Source: Halicephalobus mephisto
Lineage: Eukaryota; Nematoda; Chromadorea; Rhabditida; Panagrolaimidae
DNA: 64,000 nucleotides
Reading direction: 5' to 3'
NCBI GenBank assembly: GCA_009193035.1
Contig: SWDT01000126.1
Location: 1-64,000 of the forward strand
Within the stretch, counting starts at the first letter, position 1, and each line of letters opens with the position of its first letter. The notes below the pieces were generated by a model, which searched no databases, had not been told where the DNA came from, and saw only the letters and a program-made list of their open reading frames with translations. This document shows positions 53,301 through 63,817 of the stretch, one piece after another. The translations under genes and the position numbers were made by a program.

Positions 53301-54564
53301 AACTTTCAAAATCGATATATGAAAAGTTAACTTTAAAAATCGATATATGAAAAGTTAACTTTAAAAATCGATATATGAGAATTTAACTTTCAAAATCGAT
53401 ATATCAAAACTTAACTTTCGAAATCGATATATCAAAACTTAACTTTCGAAATCGATATATGAGAATTTAACTTTCAAAATCGATATATCAAAATCAAACT
53501 TTCGAAATCGATATATAAAAATCAAATTTGGACAAATTCCGGGATTTCCCAGATCCTTCTCAAAAATTTTCGAAATTGTTCAAGAATAAATTTTCGTAAA
53601 ATTTTTAATTTTTGATTTTTTTTATTTTTATAATATTTTGATTTTTGATTTTTGACTTTTACGATATTTTGATTTTTTATTTTTATAATATTTTGATTTT
53701 ATGGTCCCCAGTAAACAACGAGCCGTAAACTCGTTTTATTGAACCAGACCGATTACTCATTTTCGAAAATCGATCGGATCAATGTGCTCTCAAAAAACTC
53801 GGCCACACTCAAGAGGGCACTCAAACAACATTTTTCAATTTTTAAATTTCCTTTTTTGCATAAATTTAACACAATAATATAATTATTTCCAACAAATTAA
53901 AAAAATTAAATTTCGTAAATTTCTAATTTTTTTACAAAAATAAAGAATTTTATTAAATTTAATTTTTTACAATAATTCTAAATTTTATAGAATTTCTAAT
54001 TTTTTATTTTTAAAAAAATTAAATTTTATACATTTTTTAATTTTTTACAAAAATTAAATTTAATAAAAATTTTTATTTTTGATAAATTAAATTTTTTAGA
54101 ACAATTTTAAATTTTATATTTCTAATTTTAAAAAAATTTAATTTTATACAATTTTTTATTTTTTATTTTTGATAAAAATCAAATTTTTTACTTACTGGTT
54201 TGAATGTGGATATGGTGGCCACGATGTAGGGTTCGTTCGGGGTGGATTCCAGATATACGAAATCGCCGGGCCAGTAGAGGGTGCCATCGTGGGCTTCGAA
54301 GCACTTGTATTCGTTGTCGGTCAGACATTTGTAAACTTTGCCTCTTCTTTTGTGTTTTGGGTCGATTCCGAGGGTGTTATGTAAGGACCGATGGCCGTTG
54401 CTGACGTTGTAATACACAATTTCGACTTCCCAAAGTCCTTTTTCGAGACATTCATCTGGGTTCGGTTTTACTGTAATTTTTGATTTCTCGCCAGAAGTGG
54501 ACGCCGTTATGATCGAATCTTTGGCATGTGTCGTTTCCAGAACGACCACCTGAGAATTCGTCAT
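44377..54564 (-). CDS. egl-27: EGL-27/RERE-type corepressor (BAH-ELM2-SANT-GATA-atrophin box)
   Basis: Exons 54564-54196, 52585-52398, 49078-48922, 47840-47439, 47056-45740, 45375-44997 and 44693-44377 give 1042 residues. Order: BAH (about 90-235; YWPGDFVYLES, RGKCTVKSY), ELM2 from IRTGPRHQAELPPL, SANT (FTKGIKNYGKNFAKIQKELL, then HLVNFYYMWKKS), GATA-type finger (CHHCYSTKSKDWHH, then CTDCRLYFKKYG), an atrophin-like SCARTDL box, and a C-terminal Gln/Ala-rich coiled region with (QA)n and polyQ tracts. This order and the SCARTDL box favour RERE/atrophin-2 and nematode EGL-27 over plain MTA proteins. It acts with histone deacetylases in embryonic patterning and Wnt-linked polarity. The first exon is open upstream to an acceptor at 54642; the ATG at 54564 is my choice. 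The 3.3 kb third-to-second exon intron hosts a nested gene. Confidence 0.93.
45401..45691 (+). repeat. egl-27 intronic direct repeat, copy 1
   Basis: The 291 bp segment fills most of the intron between the fifth and sixth exons (364 bp). It is about 95 percent identical by eye, same orientation, to 47095-47386. Shared stretches include GATCGGAAGGAAAGAAAGCG, AGTGGACAGAGCGAGTCATG and AACAAATAAGAGTGTTTCTG. Confidence 0.95.
47095..47386 (+). repeat. egl-27 intronic direct repeat, copy 2
   Basis: The 292 bp partner of 45401-45691 lies in the intron before the large fifth exon (382 bp). The two copies bracket that exon (47056-45740) at 38 and 48 bp distance. Differences are single substitutions and small T-run changes. 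Confidence 0.95.
48050..48800. repeat. Repeated CATATATGAA-containing units in egl-27 intron
   Basis: Five copies of TTCATATATGAA(A/T)TT at about 48062, 48202, 48318, 48617 and 48768, each followed by a (A/T)AACTTTTT-like stretch. The last two are embedded in ~155 bp direct copies (AAGATAATACATTAGGAAA) at 48635-48760 and 48790-48900. Confidence 0.75.
49440..49740. repeat. ~60 bp tandem repeat in egl-27 intron
   Basis: Five units of GACAAAACGCCAGAAAAATC followed by ATCTTTTTAAAAACAAAAAA and TGAACTCATTGGCAA. Confidence 0.85.
50193..51117 (+). CDS. Poly-cysteine secreted precursor nested in egl-27 intron
   Basis: Exons 50193-50530 and 50910-51117 give 181 residues. Residues 1-24 are a signal peptide (TKRGIIFGLFVIIGIWIFQ). 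An acidic, N-glycosylated propeptide (NGT, NET) ends in the furin site RVKR. Then comes a segment of about 50 residues with 37 cysteines in runs of 3-7 separated by single Arg or Arg-Pro, ending CCGG-RKRR, a second furin-type site preceded by Gly. The C-terminal peptide of about 55 residues is polar with a Thr/Pro stretch. The layout suggests a processed, possibly amidated, extremely Cys-rich peptide that would bind metal or be heavily disulfide-linked. I recognise no family. The gene is antisense to egl-27 and lies wholly within its intron. The intron donor ACC|GTAAGG doubles as a stop if unspliced. AATAAA follows at 51177. Confidence 0.8.
50550..50900. repeat. Palindromic CATATATGAAA cluster inside the poly-Cys gene intron
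   Basis: About twelve copies of TTTCATATATCAAAATT, TTCATATATCGATATTG and TTCCATATATGAAAC. The direct units 50728-50775 and 50850-50898 are near identical. The whole 379 bp intron is built of this motif. Confidence 0.85.
51410..51600. repeat. GTCACTATCC palindromic repeat cluster 4
   Basis: Four tandem GGATAGTG(A/T)CTAAGATGGG/TTTTAGACACTATCTACG units followed by CAGTCACTATCC. These are simpler units than those in the other clusters, with period about 65 bp. Confidence 0.8.
51960..52390. other. Low-complexity egl-27 intron sequence
   Basis: A/T-rich with two ~105 bp direct copies (TTCTTTCTAAAATTTCGAAATC) at about 52130-52235. Nothing else seen. Confidence 0.5.
52640..53190. other. egl-27 intron: T-rich array plus GC-richer island
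   Basis: 52730-52930 is a tandem TTTTTTTGAATAAAATTGTT array. 52935-53160 is a GC-richer non-repetitive island with a CACAGCTGTTGC E-box and CGGAAAAGACCCGAC. No ORF; possibly an intronic enhancer, by composition only. Confidence 0.4.
53195..53525. repeat. 28 bp tandem array with CGATATATGA core
   Basis: About eleven regular units of AAAATCGATATATGAAAAGT followed by TAACTTTC; variants end ATATGAGAATT or ATATCAAAACT. The core resembles the CATATAT motif found in other introns here. The array lies in the egl-27 intron between the first and second coding exons. Confidence 0.95.
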
Positions 54565-54654
54565 GGACCCGGATCCGTCCACAGCTGACGAAATTTGATT
54601 CTTCGTCGCGCACACAATCTTGGCGCGAAAAGTAAAAAATAACTGAAAAACAAA

Positions 54655-55240
54655 ATTTTAAAATCTCATAAAATTTAAAAAATCAACATTTCCACGAAAT
54701 CAAAATTTTTAAATAAAAAAATATTTTCACGAAATTTAAATTTTTTAATAAAAATAAAAAAAATATTTTCATAAAATCAAAATTTTAAAATCTCATATAA
54801 AATTTAAAAAATCAACATTTCCACGAAATCAAAATTTTTAAATAAAAAAATATTTTCACAAAATCATAATTTTTAAATTAAAAATAAAAAAAATATTTTC
54901 ATAAAACTTAAATTTTTTAATAAAAATAAAATTTAAAAAATCAACATTTTCACAAAATCAAAATTTTTAAATAAAAAATTATTTTCACGAAATTTAAATT
55001 TTTAAATTAAAAATAAAAAAAATATTTTCATAAAATTTAAATTTTTTAATAAAAATAAAATTTAAAAAATCAACATTTTCACAAAATCAAAATTTTTAAA
55101 TAAAAAATTATTTTCACAAAATCATAATTTTTAAATTAAAAATAAAAAAGTATTTTCATAAAATCAAAATTTTAAAATCTCATAAAATTTAAAAAATCAA
55201 AATTTTAAATTAAAAAATATTTCCACGAAATCAAAATTTC
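54655..55240. repeat. A/T tandem repeats upstream of egl-27
   Basis: Alternating ~60-125 bp units with AAAATTTAAAAAATCAACAT, TTCCACGAAATCAAAATTTT and AAATATTTTCA(C/T)(G/A)AAA, repeated about eight times. Confidence 0.85.
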
Positions 55241-56390
55241 TCGACGCGAATTTTGGGATTTTGAAAAATTTTAAAAAAATATAAAATTCAAAATTTTGGA
55301 AGATCTTCAAAAATATTATAAATTATAAAATTCTAAATTTTGGAAGATCTTCAAAAATATTATAAATTATAAAATTCTAAATTTTGGAAGATTTCCAAAA
55401 ATCCCACCACGAATTTTTGAATTTTCATACATCTTCTGAAAATCCAAAAATTATAAAATTCATATTTTTTGGAAAATCCCACCACGAATTTCGAAACTTT
55501 CTAGAGACTTCAAATTCAAAAATCTTTCAGATTCTAGAAGATTCTAAAAAAATTGTCGGAAGTATATCGATTACAAAAAAACGGAAATGTGTGTTATTAT
55601 AAAATTGTTTCAAAACAAAGTTCTCTGACATTTCTATAATAAAAATTCCACGATTTTTAAAAAACATAAAATTCAAAAAACTTAAAAATGTTTAAATTTA
55701 AAAATAATCTCTAATTTTAAATTTTCAAAAATATTTAATTTTTTTTAATTTTAAAATTTTCGAAAATATTTAATTTTTTTAATTTTAAAATTTTCGAAAA
55801 TATTTAATTTTTAAAATTTTCGAAAATGTTTAATTTTTTTTATTTTAAAATTTTTTAAAACTGTTTAATTTTTTAAATTTTAAAATTTTCGAAAATATTT
55901 AATTTTAAAATTTTCTAAAATATTTAATTTTTTAAATTTTTGAAAATGTTTAATTTTTAAATTTTCGAAAATATTTAATTTTTAATTTTGACTTTTTTAG
56001 TTTTGAATATCATAGAATTTAAATTTTTAAAAATCACAGTAATTAATAAATGAAAATCCAGGAAAATGCAAAAGAAAAAAAACAAAAATTTTCAAGTTTC
56101 GCGATATATTTCGAGTAGTACTCGTTTTAAAGGGTCCAAAATAAAAGAACCAAGAGAATTGTCAATTTTTTTGCTTTCTTTAAACAAGTCAATAAAAACC
56201 ATACACGACCGTCGGGTTCGCGCGCGATTGACTGTCTGCATTTTTTCTTGAATCCGAGGATGCAAAAAGGAGGATAAACATGGAAATCTTAGTGAAGATT
56301 TTAGTCAAATAAGATGACCAGTAAATTCCTCTCTGGGTACTTGCATAGGTCAAAAATAAAACACCAAACTTAAGAAGGGGGTTAGATGGC
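55241..56390. other. Repeats and spacer upstream of egl-27
   Basis: 55240-55560 contains three ~60 bp units (AATTTTGGAAGATCTTCAAA). 55690-55990 is a ~30 bp array (TTTTCGAAAATATTTAATTT). A GC-richer patch at 56090-56270 holds the palindrome CGAGTAGTACTCG (56110-56122) and a CGGGTTCGCGCGCGATTG word; no exon supported. Confidence 0.4.
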
Positions 56391-56394
56391 CCCC

Positions 56395-56875
56395 AGGGAG
56401 ACAGAAAAATGGGGTAAGTATAGGGTACCTAGAGTACGTTTCAAGATAAATCAATAAAAAGTGGAAAAATGGGGTAAGTATAGGGTACCAGGGGTAGGGT
56501 TCAAGATAAAAAAATCAAAGAAATTTAAAATTAAAAAAATTTAAATAAGTCAAATAATTTTAAAGTACGGGGTACTTAGGGTACGTTTCAAAATAAAGCA
56601 ATAAAAAGTGGAAAAACGGGGTAAGTATAGGGTACCTGGAGTACGTTTCAAGATAAAAAAATCAAAGAAATTTAAAATTAAAAAAATTTAAATTAATTAA
56701 ATAATTTTAAAGTACGGGGTACTTAGGGTATACTTCAAAATAAAGCAATAAAAAGTGGAAAAACGGGGTAAGTATAGGGTACCTGGGGTAGGGTTCAAGA
56801 TAAAGTAGAAAAAAAAAATAAAAAATAAAACAGCCTTAGAGTATGGGGTACCTGGGGTAGACTTCAAGATAAATT
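56395..56875. repeat. Tandem array with embedded GTAAGTAT sequences
   Basis: About eight units built from CGGGGTAAGTATAGGGTACC(T) and GGGTA(C/G)(G/A)(T/G)TTCAAGATAAA. Four to five copies carry a perfect 5' splice consensus GTAAGTAT. It lies antisense to egl-27. Confidence 0.85.
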
Positions 56876-57099
56876 TTAAAAAATAAAGACAAATTTATAA
56901 TACTTAGAAAAGTAAAAAATAAAAAATTCATAATTAAAGAATTTCAAAAATAAAATCATTAAAGTTTAAAAAGTTAAAATTTAAAAAAATAGTAAAATTA
57001 ACAGATTAAATTTTATCCTTGGAATTTTGACTCAAAGTCGTTCGATATAAAATTACACGACCTTGAAGTTTTTTTTGGAACATGTGTTTGGAATATTAC

Positions 57100-57540
57100 A
57101 TCAGAGAAAACATAAAAAAAACTTTTTAAAATTTTTTTATTTTTAAATTTAAAACTTTTTGAAATTTTTTTATTTTTAAATTTAAAAAACTTTTTAAAGT
57201 TTTTTTATTTTTAAATTTAAAACTTTTTAAAAAATTCAAAAAATCTAATAATTTAGAAATTTCTTATTTTTGGACAAGTTAGTGAAATAATTGAAAATTA
57301 TAATTTTCGAAAAAATCAGAAAAAATTTAAAAATATTTAATGTTTTTTTATTTTTAGGAAATTACTAATCAAATTAAATATAAGAATTTTCGAAAAATTA
57401 AAAATAGTTTAAAAATTTCTTATTTTTGGACAAGTTAGTGAGGTAATTAAAAACTATAATTTTTGAAAAAGTCAAAAAAAATTGAAAATACTTTGTTTTT
57501 TGGTTTTTAGGAAATTACTAATGTTGTTAAATGTGATAAC
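57100..57540. repeat. A/T repeats with two ~150 bp direct copies
   Basis: ATTTCTTATTTTTGGACAAG, TTAGTGA(A/G)(A/G)TAATTG and TTTTTAGGAAATTACTAAT recur at about 57260-57370 and 57415-57525. A TTTTTAAATTTAAAACTTTT array precedes them. Confidence 0.75.
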
Positions 57541-57984
57541 TTCCGGCAAATATCCAAAAGACAAAAAAATCACATTTCAATTTGAAAAAGGACAGCAACT
57601 AACAGAGAAGGAAGCGGTCTGGTGGTGGCGGTCCGACAGAAAGACCGATTAACGCGCACACGAGCTGAGCCGGGCGAAAGACCAGTGCGAGTTGTACCAT
57701 CATCCGCCGGTCTCTTCTTGCGCAGTCTGTCGGGAACATCCATAGAGGAACTGTTCCTCGAACAATCCAAGAACCTTAAAAAAGTCAAAAATACAACAAA
57801 TTGAAAAAATGAATAAGGATAATCATGAAAATTACAATTGACACAAAAACGAAAAATTTCCGGACGAAAGAACCACGGGGGTCAAACGAAAGTAAACAAG
57901 GTGATGGATGTCCTGATAAACTGATGTGTTTTTGGTTTTGAAATAAACGAGAAATGACCTTCAAGTGTGATTTTAAGGGTAGTT

Positions 57985-58690
57985 AATGTTTATAGTCACT
58001 ATCCAGAGTTTTCTTCCCATTAGGATAGTGTCCAAAAATGATCTTTTCCAGTCACTATCCGGAGTAATTTCTGCAGCTGTCAAAAACAACAGCTCCAGTA
58101 AAACTTTGGATAGTGACTATTTTAGAACATCTTAAACAGTATCTATTATTTTTAAAAATACTGTAAAATAAGTTTGAAATTCTTCTACTACTTTTAAGGA
58201 TAGTCACTTTTAGTCACTATCCTAGACAATTAGTGCAGCTCCAGTAAAACTTTGGATAGTGAATATTTTAAAAATATCTTAAACACTATCCATTTACTAT
58301 TTTAAAGAATACTGTAAAATAAGTTTGAAATTCTTCCACTACTTTTAAGAATAGTGTTTAAAAATAGTCACTTTCAATCACTATCCGGGACAATTTCTAC
58401 AGCTGCCAAAAACAACAGCTCCAAGAAACTTTGGATAGTGATTATTTCAACAACATTGCAGTCACTATTGAATCAATTTTCTCCACTCGAATAGTGACTC
58501 AAAAAATAAAAGTCGCAGTCACTATCGATCGACCGCTCCTAAGAACAATGTCTAGAAAAGAATTATTTTTTCCAGTCACTATCTTGGAAGGACTTTTTAG
58601 AATTGTTCATAAATAAAAATAACTATCTAGGATAGTGACTAACTTTAACGACAATTCAGTCACTATCTGGGACAATTATTGTCGTTCGAG
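57985..58690. repeat. GTCACTATCC palindromic repeat cluster 5 (largest)
   Basis: More than twelve occurrences of AGTCACTATCC/GGATAGTGACT. Three near-identical ~180 bp units carry a core of GCAGCTGTCAAAAACAACAG or GCTGCCAAAAACAACAGCTC, giving a nested palindrome (outer arms GTCACTATCC/GGATAGTGAC, inner arms AGCTG/CAGCT). Confidence 0.9.
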
Positions 58691-59079
58691 GACCTAGCCC
58701 ATTATTGATCGACACAAATCTACCGTACGATAAAATCAAAGAAACAAAATTTTGGCCGTTCCATAATGAAATTGAAAAATACCAGTTTTGTCGCCAAAGT
58801 GGGTAAAGCAGATGGAAGCAAATAACTGGAGACCAGATTGAATTGCAGCGATAAGGAAGCTCTTGTTGCGATTATTGCGTCCGTTGTTCAAAAACGCGAC
58901 AGACAGGTCAAGAACGGACAGGCAAATTATCCTGGAACTTTTGTTTCAAAAGAAATCTAAAATTTAAAAATAAAAATAAAGAAAATTTTTTAAAAATTTA
59001 AAAAATTTAAAAAAATTTAAAAATAAAGTGAAATTTTATTAATTGATTTTTTAATTTGAGATTTAAAAAAGTGGGAAAT

Positions 59080-59640
59080 TTTTGAAGTTTTCAGGATTTT
59101 GCACTGAAATAACAAACTATTTAAGATGTTTCGAAAACTTCTAGTTCTCTAGAATACTGTAGAAGATTCTGAAATTTTCTAAAATCGAACAAAAAATTTT
59201 CTAGAATTTTATATAAACTTCTAAAGTTTTTCAGAATACTGTAGAAGATTCTGAAATTTTCTAAAATACTATAGAAGATTCTAAGATTTTCCAAAATTGA
59301 ATATAAAATTCCTAAAAATTTCCAGAAATCTTCTAGAATTTTATATAAACTTCTGAAATTTTATAGAATACTGTAGAAGATTCTGAAATTTTATAGAATA
59401 CTGTAGAAGATTCTAAGATCACCCAAAATTGAATATAAAATTCCTAAAAATTTTCAAAAACCTAGAATCCTACATAAACTTCTGAAGTTCTCCAGAATAC
59501 TGTAGAAGATTCTGAAATTCTCTAAAATACTGTAGAAGATTCTAAGATCACCCAAAATTGAATATAAAATTCCTAAAAATTTTCAAAAACCTTTCAAAAA
59601 TTCTCCACAATTTTCTAAAACTCATCAAAAGTTTTACAAC
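59080..59640. repeat. ~60-120 bp tandem repeat
   Basis: Units containing GAATACTGTAGAAGATTCTG, AAATTTTCTAAAAT and ATATAAAATTCCTAAAAATTT, about seven copies. Confidence 0.85.
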
Positions 59641-60074
59641 CATATAAAACTTTGATTTCCAAAAATCTTAAAATTCATGTCGAAACAATTTCGTACATTT
59701 TTTAAACATTAATTTTGTAAAAATTAATTTTAGATTTTTTAAACATTAATTTTGTAAAAATTAATTTTAGTTTTTTTAATTTTTAAAAAATAATTTATTA
59801 AAAAATGAGGTCATTTTGTGTATTTATTTTTAGCCCAACAGAAAAAGAGACAAATAGGGCCGGATAAACAGAACGACAGACAGGAATGACCGAGCGAGTC
59901 GAGTGACCGCTGTTGTCGGTGCTTGTTTGGCCTTTATTAAGAACGACGCGGCCAGTTTTGACTAAAAAGGTGACGCGATGAGGCAATTCGACTTGAACTT
60001 TGTTAAAAAGGTCAAATTTGAAACAAAAAAAATTAAAAATTCCAATGAAAAAACTCCAAATTTTCAACAAAAAA

Positions 60075-60420
60075 ACTTCAAATTTTATAATTAAAAAAAA
60101 TTATTTTAATAAAAATTTTTAAATACTTTTTTTTATAAAAAAATAGAAAAAATCAATATAATTATTTTAGTAAAATTTTAAAGCATTTTTTTATTAAAAT
60201 AAATTTTAAAAAATTAATAAAATTTTTAAATATTTTTTTTTATAAAAAAATTAAAATTATTTTAATAAAAATTTTTAAATACTTTTTTTTATAAAAAAAT
60301 AGAAAAAATTAATATAATTATTTTAATAAAAATTTTTAAATACTTTTTTTTATAAAAAAATAAAAAAATTAATATAATTATTTTAGTAAAAATTTTTAAA
60401 TACTTTTTTTTATAAAAAAA
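60075..60420. repeat. A/T tandem repeat, ~58 bp unit
   Basis: Five copies of AATTATTTTAATAAAAATTT followed by TTAAATACTTTTTTTTATAA. Confidence 0.9.
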
Positions 60421-60429
60421 TAGTGAAAA

Positions 60430-60640
60430 AAAATCCGCAAATCCAGTCGGATCCATGTGGGATAGCCAGATTTGAACGGGAAATGCGAATTTCAAAAGAG
60501 ACAAAAATTCTCTGGCAGGAAAATGTTCACTGGCTAATGCGAATAAGAAGGAATGTGCAGAGATTAATCGCTCTTTTAAGGGAGAAACGCCAACCTGGTC
60601 ATATTTAATAGGAGGCAATGTTTCCATTCGGGACTAAATA
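60430..60640. other. GC-richer island, no gene called
   Basis: A 200 bp island with balanced composition between two A/T arrays. Both strands have short ORFs (60423-60608 and 60627-60289), but neither has domain content, splice sites or a start context that I trust. It could be a regulatory element or a relic exon. Confidence 0.3.
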
Positions 60641-61250
60641 ATTAATTTTCGAGTAATTTTAAAAAATTATATTTAAAAAATACAAAAATTAATTATTTTA
60701 GAAAAATTAGAAATAATTTTTCCATTCGGGACTAAATAATTAATTTTCGAGTAATTTTAGGAAAAAATTATATTTAAAAAATACAAAAATTAATTATTTT
60801 AGAAAATATATAAAATTAAAAATAATTTTTCTATTCGGGACTAAATAATTAATTTTCGAGTAATTTTAGAAAAAATTTTATTTAAAAATACAAAAATTGA
60901 TTATTTAAAAAAATATATAAATTTAGAAATAATTTTTTCATTCAGGACCAAATAATTAATTTCCGAGTAATTTTAGAATTAATTCTATTTAAAAATACAA
61001 AAATTAATTATTTTAAAAAAATATATAAATTTAGAAATAATTTTGTAAAAAAATAATTCTTCCGTTCGGGACTAAATAATTAATTTTCGAGTAATTTTAG
61101 AAAAAATTTTATTTAAAAATACAAAAATTAATTATTTTAAAAAAATATATAAATTTAGAAATAATTTTGTAAAAAAATAATTTTTCCGTTCGGGACTAAA
61201 TAATTAATTTTCGAATAATTTTAAAATTAATTCAAAAAATACAAAAATTA
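60640..61250. repeat. ~125-130 bp tandem repeat
   Basis: Six copies of TTCGGGACTAAATAATTAAT, TTTCGAGTAATTTTAG and AATACAAAAATTAATTATTT. The word CATTCGGGAC is the only GC-containing stretch. Confidence 0.9.
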
Positions 61251-61859
61251 ACGATTTTTAAAATAGAAAATACAAAATTTAATCATATTTAAATACAAAA
61301 AATTTTTCATTTAAAACTAATCGATTAATTTTTTGTTTTTAATTAAAAATATAAAAATTAATTGTTTTTTAAAAAACAAAATTAATCTGGTCATATTAAA
61401 TAAGAAATATATTTTTCAAAATTAAAAAATTATTCAAATTTAAAAATTTTTTTGAATTTTTAAAAAAATTTTGTTTTTAATTTTTTTTTTGAATTTTTAA
61501 GAAATTTTAATTTTTTAAGATTTTTTTGAACTTTTTAAAAATTTTTCTTTGTTTTTTTTTTATTTTTTTGAATTTTTAAAAAAGTTTTTGTTTTTAATTT
61601 TTTTTGGATTTTTTAGAAATTTTTATTTTTTTTAAGATTTTTAAAATTCTAATTAGAAATGTATAAAAATTAATCCTTCCTTTGAAGAAAAAAGATAATT
61701 TCGCTTTATTTCGACAAAGAACGAACTTTCTGTTCGAGACCAATCGATTGAATTTTTTCTTTTTCGTTTTAATCTCGATTAAAGAGTACATAAACAATCA
61801 TTAAAAAAACATCAACCTCGTCGTATTTAAAATAAAAAACAAAAATTTCTATTCGAGAC

Positions 61860-62110
61860 CAGTCAAAAAAAAATTTTAATTTAAAAACATGTTTAAAAAA
61901 TAAAATTTTATTTAATAAAAAAATTTAAAAAAAAAAAATAAAATTTAAGAATTTTTTAAATTTTAAAAATTTTATTTAATAAAAAAATTTAAAAAAAAAT
62001 AAAATTTTATTTTTTTTTTAATTTTAAAATTTTATTTTTTTTTTAAATTTTAAAATTTATTTTTTTTTTAATTTTAAAATTTTATTTTTTTTTTTGTTTA
62101 AAATTAAAAA
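61860..62110. repeat. Low-complexity A/T runs
   Basis: AAAATTTTATTTTTTTT/AAAATAAAATTT runs with little else. Confidence 0.8.
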
Positions 62111-62599
62111 TTTTTTTTGAAGATTTCTGAAACGAAATTTTTCAATTTTTGAAAATAATTAAACTCGAAAATTTTTAAAAATGACAAACAGATGGTCATA
62201 AAATACTTGACTGTCGTACGGTAACTTTAGAATAAAAGTAATTTTAGGACTGTAAAAGTTGAATAAAATAAAAAAATTGTGCAAACAGAAATGAAAACTC
62301 TTTCGATTTTTTGCCAGCTCTTTGATTTCACGTTTTTTCAGTCAGAAAAACGACAAACGGACCAGACCGACAGGACTGGACCGAGCTAAACTGGCCAAGG
62401 TTGGTCAATTTGTAACAAATAAAAATGACAAAATTTTAAAAATACAAATATTGAACGTTTTAAAAGAAAATTTTTAAACAGCTGACTCCCTGAAGAATTG
62501 AATCTCGAAAATCCCGGGACTCGAGTTGCAAGGCTGATTGACAAGTTGAATTAGCGACCTCGGGAGACCCCAACATTAAGGCACAATCAAATTATACAA

Positions 62600-63150
62600 A
62601 CTATTTTTATTTTAATTTCGAAATTTTGAAATTTCAAGGTCCTAAAACGAAAAAGGAAGTTTTTTGGAAGCTTTTTAAAATAATAAATAATTCAAAAAAT
62701 TCCAAAATTTTTATTTAAAAGTTTAAAAAAATTGAAAAAATTTTGAAATTTCAAGGTCCTAAAACGAAAAAAGAAGTTTTTTGGAAACTTTTTAAAATAA
62801 TAAATAATTCAAAAAATTCCGAAATTTTTATTTAAATGTTTAAAAAAATTGAAATTTAATAATTTTAAAATTTTTTAAGATCCTAAAACGAAAAAGAAAG
62901 TTTTTTTAAAATAACAAATAATTCAAAAAATTCCAAAATTTTTATTTAAAAGTTTAAAATTTTAAAATTATTAAATTTCAAGATCCTAAAACGAAAAAGG
63001 AAGTTTTTTGGAAGTTTTTTAAAATAATAAATAATTCAAAAAATTCCAAAATTTTTATTTTTAAAAGATAAAAAATAATTGTTTTAAAAAAATTATTAAA
63101 TTTCAAGGTCCTAAAACAAAAAAAGAAGTTTTTTTGGAAGCTTTTTAAAA
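62600..63150. repeat. ~118 bp tandem repeat
   Basis: Five copies of AAGGTCCTAAAACGAAAAAG, GAAGTTTTTTGGAAGCTTTT and AATTCAAAAAATTCCAAAAT. Confidence 0.9.
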
Positions 63151-63199
63151 ATTAATTTTTACAAAACAAAAAATTTTCTAAAAACTCATTAAAAATTAA

Positions 63200-63580
63200 T
63201 TTTTTTGAAAAATAAAATCGATCAATTTTTGGTCTTAAAAAACAAAAATAAAAAATCAAATTTATGTTTTGAAGCAAAAAATAAACATATTTAAAAAAGT
63301 TAAATTTTCGTTTTAAAAAATAATTTTTTTTTGAAAAATAAAATCGATCAATTTTTGGTTTTAAAAAAATAAATAAAAAAAAATCAAATTTGTGTTTTAA
63401 AAAGAAAAATAAACATATTTAAAAAAGTTAAATTTTCGTTTTAAAAATTAATTTTTTTTTTGAAAAATAAAATCGATTAATTTTTGGTCTTAAAAAATAA
63501 AAAAAAATAAAAAAAATCAAATTTATGTTCTTGAACGAAAAATAAAATTAATTTCTGGTCTTTAAAAAAATAAAAATAAA
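63200..63580. repeat. ~120 bp tandem repeat
   Basis: Three to four copies of AAAATCGATCAATTTTTGGT, AAAAATCAAATTTATGTTTT and AAACATATTTAAAAAAGTTA. Confidence 0.85.
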
Positions 63581-63817
63581 AAAATAAATTTAATTTTTTA
63601 AAACGAAAATTTTCTAAAAAATTTTAAAATTAATTTCGAAACAAAAAATGGATCAGTTTCTGATTCTAAAAATAAACATTAACTTGAATTCACTTTTTAG
63701 TCTTAAAACGAAAAAGAACAATGTGTGTTTTTCAGAAAGCTTATCGAAAAAAATTCTTATCTTGAAAACAAAATTGACTGTACTATGGTCCCCAAGAGAA
63801 AATAAATATTAACTTAC

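Noticed and set aside
53195..53525. CRISPR-like array
   Set aside because: 28 bp head-to-tail units without unique spacers; an intronic tandem repeat.
44377..54564. Assignment of the large minus-strand gene as an MTA/LIN-40 protein
   Set aside because: BAH-ELM2-SANT-GATA order fits both, but the SCARTDL atrophin-type box, the SANT sequence and the Gln-rich tail fit RERE/EGL-27 better.
57570..57804. ORFs on both strands at a GC-richer island
   Set aside because: Short, mutually overlapping and without domain or splice context; better treated as a non-coding island.
60289..60627. 112-codon minus-strand ORF starting METLPPIK
   Set aside because: The first 60 codons cover a GC-richer island but the rest is an A/T tandem repeat; no motif recognised and no usable splice donor.
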